From positions 1-10,068 of the forward strand of contig JACQGV010000107.1 of NCBI GenBank assembly GCA_016199375.1: a stretch of 10,068 nt of DNA. The letters run 5' to 3'. Source of the DNA: Chloroflexota bacterium (lineage in GTDB: Bacteria; Chloroflexota; Dehalococcoidia; SHYM01). The position numbers and the translations under genes are program-made. Under the pieces are notes generated by a model. That model made no database searches. It was not told the origin of the DNA and was given only the letters and a program-made list of their open reading frames with translations. Positions 5,853 through 10,068 of the stretch are shown here, piece by piece. Numbering within the stretch: the first letter of the stretch is position 1; each line of letters starts with the position of its first letter.

Positions 5853-7814
5853 ATGGTTTCTGTCAGGCGCCGTCCGCCGCCCCCCGCGCCCTTCATCGAG
5901 CCGCTGCAGGTGGCCCTGACCGACGTGGCCCACCGTGGCGAGGCCCTGGGGCGGGCCGCCGGGCAGGTGGTCTTCGCCGCCTACGGCATCCCCGGCGAGG
6001 AGGCCACCGTCCTGGTGGAGCACGCTCACAAGTCCTTCCTAGAGGGACGGGTGGAGCGGGTGGCGACCCCCTCGCCGCACCGGGTGGCGGCGCCCTGCCC
6101 TTACTTCGGCCGCTGCGGCGGCTGCCAGTGGCAGCACGTGGACTACCCCTTTCAACTGGCGCTGAAGGAGCGGGTGGTGCGGGAGGAGCTGCGGCGCCTG
6201 GGCCACTTCGACGAGCCGCCGGTGGCGCCCGTTCTGGGCGCGCCTGAGCCCTGGCACTATCGCAACCACGCCCGTTTCACAGTCGGGCGGCGCGGCGACG
6301 TGGGCTTCGTGGCGCGCAATGGCCGCACCTTCATACCCATCGAGCGCTGCCTCATCATGCATCCCACCATCAACGCGGTGCTGGCGGACATGCAGGGGCA
6401 CTGTCCCCCCGTCCACCAGCTCTCGGTGCGGGTCGGGGTCAACACTGGCTCCCTCCTGATTCAGCCCAAGCTACCGGCGGAGGAATGCGCGTTCCCCACG
6501 GGCCAGAGCGCCTATCAAGAGCTGTTTCTGGGCGAGCGTTTCCACATCTCGTCGCCGTCATTCTTCCAGGTCAATGTCGCCCAGGCCGAGGCGCTCGCCC
6601 GGCTGGTGTTGGAGTGCCTCAATCTCCAGGGCGGCGAGACTGTCGTGGACGCCTACGCGGGCGTGGGCACCTTCGCACGGCTGCTGGCGCCGCGGGTGCG
6701 CCAGGTCATCGCCGTCGAGGAGGCGGCCTCCGCCGCCGGCGACGCCCTGATCAACCTGGGGGCGCTGGCCAACGTGCGTTACCTGACAGGGAAGGCCGAG
6801 GAGCTGCTGCCGGAGCTGGGCCAGGCGCCGGACGCCGTCATCCTGGACCCGCCCCGGGCCGGCTGCGACCCCAAGGTTATCCAGGCGCTCCTGGCGCGGC
6901 GGCCCCGGCGGGTGGCCTACGTCTCCTGCGACCCTGCCACCCTGGCCCGCGACCTGCGCGTGCTGGTGGACGGCGGCTATGCCCTGCGCCAGGTCCAGCC
7001 CGTGGATATGTTCCCCCAGACCTACCATATCGAGTGCGTCGCCACCCTGGAGTGGCCCCCCGAAGCGCCCCGGGCGAACGGCGCGGCGGCCCCGGTAGCA
7101 GCGCGGGCTCCCCTGGTGCTGGCCTCGGCGTCGCCGCGCCGCAAGGAGCTGCTGCCCTTCCTCGACCTGGCCTTCGAGACCGAGCCCGCGGAGGGCGTCG
7201 AGGAGGGGAGCGCCGAGGGCGGGGGCCCGGAGGCCCCTTTGACAGGCTCAGGGCAGGGCCTGGCGGTGGCGAACGCCCTGGCCAAGGCCCGCCAGGTTGC
7301 GGCGGGCGCCCCGGAGAAGCTGGCCCTGGCCGCCGACACGGTCGTCGTGGATAACGCGGGCGCTGTCCTGGGCAAGCCCCGCGACGCCGCCGAGGCGCGG
7401 GCGATGCTGCTGCGCCTGCGGGGCAAGGAGCACGACGTCGTCACCGGCCTGGCATTCGTGCATGGCGCCAGAGGGATCGAGGCCACATCCCATGAAGCCA
7501 CCCGCGTACGGATGCGGGACTACAGCGACGACGAGATCGAGGCGTATGTGGCCTCCGGCGACCCTCTCGACAAGGCGGGCGCCTACGCGATCCAGTCGCA
7601 GTCGTTCCATCCAGTGGAGTCGTGGGAGGTCTGCTACCAGAACGTGGTGGGGCTGCCCCTGTGCGCCCTGCTGGACCTCTTGCGCGCCCAGGGCGTCGCC
7701 GCCGGCGGGCGGCCCCTGTGGGCGCTGCCGCCCGAGTGCCGGGCCTGCCCCCAGGCGGGACGCCTGACCACAGGACGAGCTGGCGTGCTCCCTGCCAGCG
7801 ACGGTGGTCGCTGA
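5853..7814 (+). CDS. Fusion protein: RlmD/RumA-type 23S rRNA (uracil-5) methyltransferase plus Maf nucleotide pyrophosphatase
   Basis: A single 653-residue frame carries two enzymes. Residues about 14-70 look like a TRAM RNA-binding domain. Cys82, Cys88, Cys91 (CPYFGRCGGC) and Cys166 match the 4Fe-4S ligands of RumA/RlmD. FFQVN (238-242), DAYAGVG (266-272, SAM binding), DPPRAG (332-337), the catalytic Cys359 in YVSCDPATLARDL and Glu394 complete the methyltransferase, which modifies a uridine in 23S rRNA. After an Ala/Pro-rich linker (403-418), Maf begins at LVLASASPRRKELL (421-434), with AADTVVV (catalytic Asp495), GKPRDAAEARAML, DKAGAYAIQ and NVVGLPL. Maf hydrolyses non-canonical or modified nucleoside triphosphates. 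About eight extra residues (461-468) coincide with a 20-nt repeat. I prefer ATG 5853, which begins just before the TRAM domain, over an upstream ATG at 5751 whose extension is low-complexity intergenic sequence. The ribosome site is weak (GGGGTG). Confidence 0.9.
   Translation: MVSVRRRPPPPAPFIEPLQVALTDVAHRGEALGRAAGQVVFAAYGIPGEEATVLVEHAHKSFLEGRVERVATPSPHRVAAPCPYFGRCGGCQWQHVDYPFQLALKERVVREELRRLGHFDEPPVAPVLGAPEPWHYRNHARFTVGRRGDVGFVARNGRTFIPIERCLIMHPTINAVLADMQGHCPPVHQLSVRVGVNTGSLLIQPKLPAEECAFPTGQSAYQELFLGERFHISSPSFFQVNVAQAEALARLVLECLNLQGGETVVDAYAGVGTFARLLAPRVRQVIAVEEAASAAGDALINLGALANVRYLTGKAEELLPELGQAPDAVILDPPRAGCDPKVIQALLARRPRRVAYVSCDPATLARDLRVLVDGGYALRQVQPVDMFPQTYHIECVATLEWPPEAPRANGAAAPVAARAPLVLASASPRRKELLPFLDLAFETEPAEGVEEGSAEGGGPEAPLTGSGQGLAVANALAKARQVAAGAPEKLALAADTVVVDNAGAVLGKPRDAAEARAMLLRLRGKEHDVVTGLAFVHGARGIEATSHEATRVRMRDYSDDEIEAYVASGDPLDKAGAYAIQSQSFHPVESWEVCYQNVVGLPLCALLDLLRAQGVAAGGRPLWALPPECRACPQAGRLTTGRAGVLPASDGGR
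7235..7254 (+). repeat. 20-nt dispersed repeat inside the Maf domain
   Basis: CCCTTTGACAGGCTCAGGGC matches the copy in cobT at 19 of 20 positions. It is an imperfect dyad (CCCT...AGGG outside, with further partial pairing). It encodes part of PLTGSGQG, residues absent from the usual Maf alignment between the PE segment and the LA..LAKA helix. Near-matching AGGCCC (7231-7236) and AGGGCC (7255-7260) flank it 24 nt apart, so removing one unit would leave the frame intact. Confidence 0.7.
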
Positions 7815-7856
7815 GGTGTTGCGAAAGCTCAAGGCGCTGCTCCCGGTTGAACCCGA

Positions 7857-8019
7857 TAAGAGCCTATCCAACAACCCTCACCCCCTGTCCCCCTCTCCCT
7901 GCCCAGAGGGAGAGGGGGGAAGAAAGGGGAACTGGGGGATACCCCCAGACCCCCGCCAAAATCCCGACCCTTCGGGACTCTGGACTCCCCCATGGGAACC
8001 GTTATTGGATAGTCTCTAA
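7857..8019 (+). repeat. Inverted-repeat element, copy 3 (most complete, MITE-like)
   Basis: This 163-nt element has inverted ends TAAGAGCCTATCCAACAAC (left, 7857-7875) and, on the complement, TTAGAGACTATCCAATAAC (right, from 8001-8019), which match at 16 of 19 positions. H1 is a perfect 12-bp stem (7889-7900 with 7907-7918). H2 is a perfect 7-bp stem (7932-7938 with 7942-7948). H3 pairs TCCCGA with TCGGGA (7962-7967 with 7972-7977) plus four more outer pairs and two mismatches. It fills the rlmD-maf to cobT gap. Its right end stops ten bases before the cobT ATG, and its terminal TAAGG could serve as a weak ribosome site. No clear target duplication flanks it. Bases 7815-7856 hold nothing I recognise. 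Confidence 0.8.
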
Positions 8020-8029
8020 GGCGCTTGGC

Positions 8030-9124
8030 ATGAACCTCTTACAGCGCACCCTCGCCGCCATCGAGCCGCCCGCTGAGGCCGCCGCCGAGGCTGCCCGGCG
8101 CCGCCAGGACACCCTCACCAAGCCTCCGGGCAGCCTGGGCCGCCTGGAGGAGCTCTCGGTCCAGCTCGCTGCCATCACCGGCCAGGCGCGCCCTAAGCTC
8201 GGGCGCGCTGCCATTATCGTCATGGCCGCCGACCACGGCGTGGCCGCGGAAGGGGTGAGCGCCTACCCCGCCGAGGTCACGCCCCAGATGGTGCTCAACT
8301 TCCTGCGGGGCGGCGCCGCCATCAACGTGCTCGCCCGCCACGTCGGAGCGCGCATCGTGGTGGTGGACATGGGCGTGGCCGCCGAGCTCCCCAGAGCCGA
8401 TGGGCTGGTGTCCGCGAAGATGGCCCTCGGCACCGCCAGCATGGCGCGCGGGCCCGCCATGAGCCGGGAGCAGGCGGGGCGCTGCCTGGAGACCGGCATC
8501 GAGGTACTGGAGCGGGAGGCGGCCTGGGGGCTCGACCCTTCGACAGGCTCAGGGCTCGGCCTGGTCGCGGCGGGCGACATGGGCATCGGCAACACGACGG
8601 CCGCCAGCGCCATCACGGCCGCTATCTGCGGCCAGCCGCCGGAGCGGGTCACCGGGCGGGGCACCGGCGTGGACGACGCCGGGCTCCGGCGCAAGGTCGA
8701 GGTCGTGCGCCGGGCGCTGGAGGTGAACCGTCCCGACCCCACCGACGGCCTGGACGTGCTGTCCAAGGTGGGCGGCTTCGAGATCGGCGGCATGGCGGGC
8801 GTGATGCTGGGCGCCGCCGCCCGCCGTATCCCGGTGCTGCTGGACGGCTTCATCGCCGGCGCGGCGGCGCTGGTGGCGGCGACTCTCTGTCCGGGCGTCA
8901 AGCCGTACCTGATCGCCGCCCACCGCTCGGTGGAGGCGGGCCATGCCGTGGCGCTCCAGCACCTGGGGCTGCGTCCCATCCTGGACCTGGAACTGCGGCT
9001 GGGCGAGGGCACAGGCGCGGCGCTGGCGATACCCATCGTCCAGGCGGCGGCGAAGGTGCTGGACGAGATGGCGACCTTCGGCGAGGCAGGGGTCAGCGAG
9101 GCGGCTACAAAGGAGCCCAGGTGA
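8030..9124 (+). CDS. cobT: Nicotinate-nucleotide-dimethylbenzimidazole phosphoribosyltransferase
   Basis: CobT activates the lower ligand of cobamides, making alpha-ribazole-5-phosphate from nicotinate mononucleotide and a benzimidazole-type base. The 364-residue protein has the family's KPPGSLGRLEEL (31-42), AADHGVAAEGVSAYP (66-80), FLRGGAAINVLAR (91-103) and GDMGIGNTT (182-190). It also has GRGTGVDD (209-216) and the catalytic region ELRLGEGTGAALA with the general-base glutamate at 326. ATG 8030 is chosen because homologs begin just before the first helix; the open frame upstream is only repeat DNA. Residues about 168-175 (LDPSTGSG) are an in-frame extra segment caused by the 20-nt repeat, directly before the substrate-site motif GDMGIGNTT. 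The 3' end overlaps the next gene by GTGA. No cobalamin riboswitch is seen upstream. Confidence 0.95.
   Translation: MNLLQRTLAAIEPPAEAAAEAARRRQDTLTKPPGSLGRLEELSVQLAAITGQARPKLGRAAIIVMAADHGVAAEGVSAYPAEVTPQMVLNFLRGGAAINVLARHVGARIVVVDMGVAAELPRADGLVSAKMALGTASMARGPAMSREQAGRCLETGIEVLEREAAWGLDPSTGSGLGLVAAGDMGIGNTTAASAITAAICGQPPERVTGRGTGVDDAGLRRKVEVVRRALEVNRPDPTDGLDVLSKVGGFEIGGMAGVMLGAAARRIPVLLDGFIAGAAALVAATLCPGVKPYLIAAHRSVEAGHAVALQHLGLRPILDLELRLGEGTGAALAIPIVQAAAKVLDEMATFGEAGVSEAATKEPR
8536..8555 (+). repeat. 20-nt dispersed repeat inside cobT
   Basis: CCCTTCGACAGGCTCAGGGC differs from the Maf copy at one base and is on the same strand. It is flanked by perfect 7-bp direct repeats GGGCTCG at 8528-8534 and 8552-8558, exactly 24 nt apart. 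Deleting one unit would restore a normal-length CobT reading AWGLGLVAAGDMGIGNTT. The extra residues read DPSTGSG. Confidence 0.75.
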
Positions 9125-9918
9125 ACATGCTCGACGAAGACGGAATGCGGGGCAACCTCGATTCCTGGTTTCGCATGCAAGACAAGGTAATCGCAAGCAA
9201 CCGCACAGAGTTCGAGACGGAATACACTTGGCTGGACAAGGCGATCGAGTTGCTTTGGGATATCCAGATATTCGTCAACGACAAGAACCAGCCTCTGCGC
9301 CAGCGTCGGGCGCAAAGCCTGGATACACAACGCGCCACCAACGTAGTAGTGAATCTGGTCAACGACGCTATGGGCAGTTTGATAAGCGCCACCCGCCTCC
9401 TTCTGTTCGGCGCGCACCCTGACGCCTTCGCCCTTGTCCGAAGTGCTTTCGAAGCATGCTGCTACGCCGAGTATTTTGCCCGCCACCCTGACACCGTCAA
9501 ATCCTACATGGAGCTCGAAGACCTGCTTAGTACAGACCCAACGATCAGTCTTGGGACGAAACTTCGTGAACGCAAGCTGTCCATTGGGCATGTGCGTAAG
9601 GAATTGGAAACGCACGATCGGGAAGACAGGAGCGCCTTTTACGCTCTGCTATGCAACTTCGGAGCACACCCCTCTCCGAAGCGAGTAGGTCTAAGGTTGT
9701 CATCGCCTGGCGGAGCTGTACTTGCGGCAGTGTCCGCGAGCACCCCAGGTTGGAGCCGTGCTGATTGGACACACGATTGCGCAATCAGCCTCATAGCAGT
9801 GGCCAAGTATGCCGTTGAACTCTTACCTGAGCACTACCCTGAATGGTTCGCCTCGGAGCACTCATTGGGGGAACGCCTAAAGTCACTGGCTCACCAATAT
9901 CGGGCGATAAAACCTTGA
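9121..9918 (+). CDS. Unidentified 265-residue protein, probable acquired gene between cobT and cobS
   Basis: I do not recognise this protein with confidence. It appears mostly helical. Segment LVRSAFEACCYAEYFARHPD (106-124) and the later FYALLCNFGAHPSPKRVGLRL region (173-193) vaguely recall DUF5677/HEPN-like proteins, in which an RxxFE helix and a late His are conserved. This is pattern memory only. There is no signal peptide, and the short hydrophobic stretch near 221-236 is probably a buried helix. GC is about 52% in a sampled line, against 70% or more in neighbours, and codons are less biased, suggesting transfer. The GTG at 9121 is chosen because AAAGGAG (9109-9115) lies five bases upstream and the GTGA overlap couples it to cobT; ATG 9127 is the alternative. 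It interrupts an otherwise expected cobT-cobS pair. Confidence 0.8.
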   Translation: MNMLDEDGMRGNLDSWFRMQDKVIASNRTEFETEYTWLDKAIELLWDIQIFVNDKNQPLRQRRAQSLDTQRATNVVVNLVNDAMGSLISATRLLLFGAHPDAFALVRSAFEACCYAEYFARHPDTVKSYMELEDLLSTDPTISLGTKLRERKLSIGHVRKELETHDREDRSAFYALLCNFGAHPSPKRVGLRLSSPGGAVLAAVSASTPGWSRADWTHDCAISLIAVAKYAVELLPEHYPEWFASEHSLGERLKSLAHQYRAIKP

Positions 9919-9934
9919 AGCCGGAGCGCTGGCC

Positions 9935-10068
9935 ATGGGCTTCCTGACGGCCCTTTCGTTCCTCACCATCCTGCCCGTCGCGCGGTTCGCCGGGCGCACG
10001 CCGGAGCGGGTGGGGCGCTCCCAGCTCTACTTCCCCATCGTCGGGCTGCTGTTGGGCCTGGCCCTGAC
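9935..10068 (+). CDS. cobS: Adenosylcobinamide-GDP ribazoletransferase (cobalamin synthase), 5' part
   Basis: The first 44 residues of CobS are visible and the gene runs off the window. CobS is the integral membrane enzyme that joins AdoCbi-GDP to alpha-ribazole (phosphate), the step after CobT. The N-terminus MGFLTALSFLTILPVARFAG matches the family's opening FLT.LP(V) helix. GRSQLYFPIVGLLLGLAL resembles the conserved segment leading into the next membrane helix. The ATG at 9935 has CGGAG about nine bases upstream. GC returns to a high level here, unlike the gene just before. Adjacency to cobT supports the call. Confidence 0.85.
   Translation, partial: MGFLTALSFLTILPVARFAGRTPERVGRSQLYFPIVGLLLGLAL

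Noticed and set aside
3336..8019. CRISPR-like array
   Set aside because: Repeat copies are kilobases apart and separated by genes, with no regular spacers and no cas genes.
7622..8029. Open frame extending cobT upstream by 136 residues
   Set aside because: It overlaps the Maf domain out of frame and then reads through repeat copy 3; CobT homologs begin at MNLLQ-like residues.
7815..8029. Cobalamin riboswitch before cobT
   Set aside because: No B12-box-like sequence is seen; the gap is repeat copy 3 plus about 40 bases.
8263..9615. Antisense frame of 450 codons spanning cobT and the next gene
   Set aside because: It crosses two genes of different composition and its translation is Ala/Ser/Arg/Pro-rich noise.

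Overview
This is a GC-rich (about 70% by eye) bacterial chromosome segment, most likely from an uncultured relative of the Chloroflexota (Dehalococcoidia-like). That placement is an inference from base composition, the cmk-plsC-ispH order, the cobamide-assembly genes and the style of the short repeats. No 16S rRNA or other firm marker is present.

Layout. A DsbA/FrnE-type thioredoxin-fold gene lies on the minus strand (167-1009). It is divergent from a tight three-gene plus-strand operon of cytidylate kinase, 1-acyl-glycerol-3-phosphate acyltransferase and the isoprenoid enzyme IspH (1107-3332), whose genes overlap by 4 and 11 nt. Next come glmS (3536-5383), a 77-residue orphan with its own TATAAT box (5452-5685), an RlmD-like rRNA methyltransferase fused to a Maf nucleotide pyrophosphatase (5853-7814), and a cobamide lower-ligand block: cobT (8030-9124), an AT-richer unidentified gene (9121-9918) and the start of cobS (9935 onward).

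Intergenic spaces. Four spaces hold copies or remnants of one repeat family of about 160 bp. Two copies are nearly complete (3330-3486 and 7857-8019), one is cut by the window edge (1-88), and one is a decayed 5' part (5683-5745). The complete copies have imperfect inverted ends around TATCCAAYAAC and three internal hairpins. The hairpin stems differ between copies while staying paired. A separate 20-nt repeat lies inside two coding regions, Maf and CobT. In each it appears to add eight in-frame residues reading roughly (P)xTGSG.

How the genes fit together. Most are housekeeping: CTP/dCTP supply, phosphatidate synthesis, terpenoid precursors, glucosamine-6-phosphate for the cell wall, rRNA modification and nucleotide-pool clean-up. 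The cob genes join the lower ligand to the corrin ring.

Most worth checking: the in-frame insertion repeat; the structured inverted-repeat family; the DsbA protein with a C-terminal winged-helix-like tail facing a palindrome between divergent promoters; the RlmD-Maf fusion; and the foreign-looking gene between cobT and cobS. No CRISPR array, phage structural gene, transposase, tRNA or rRNA is seen.
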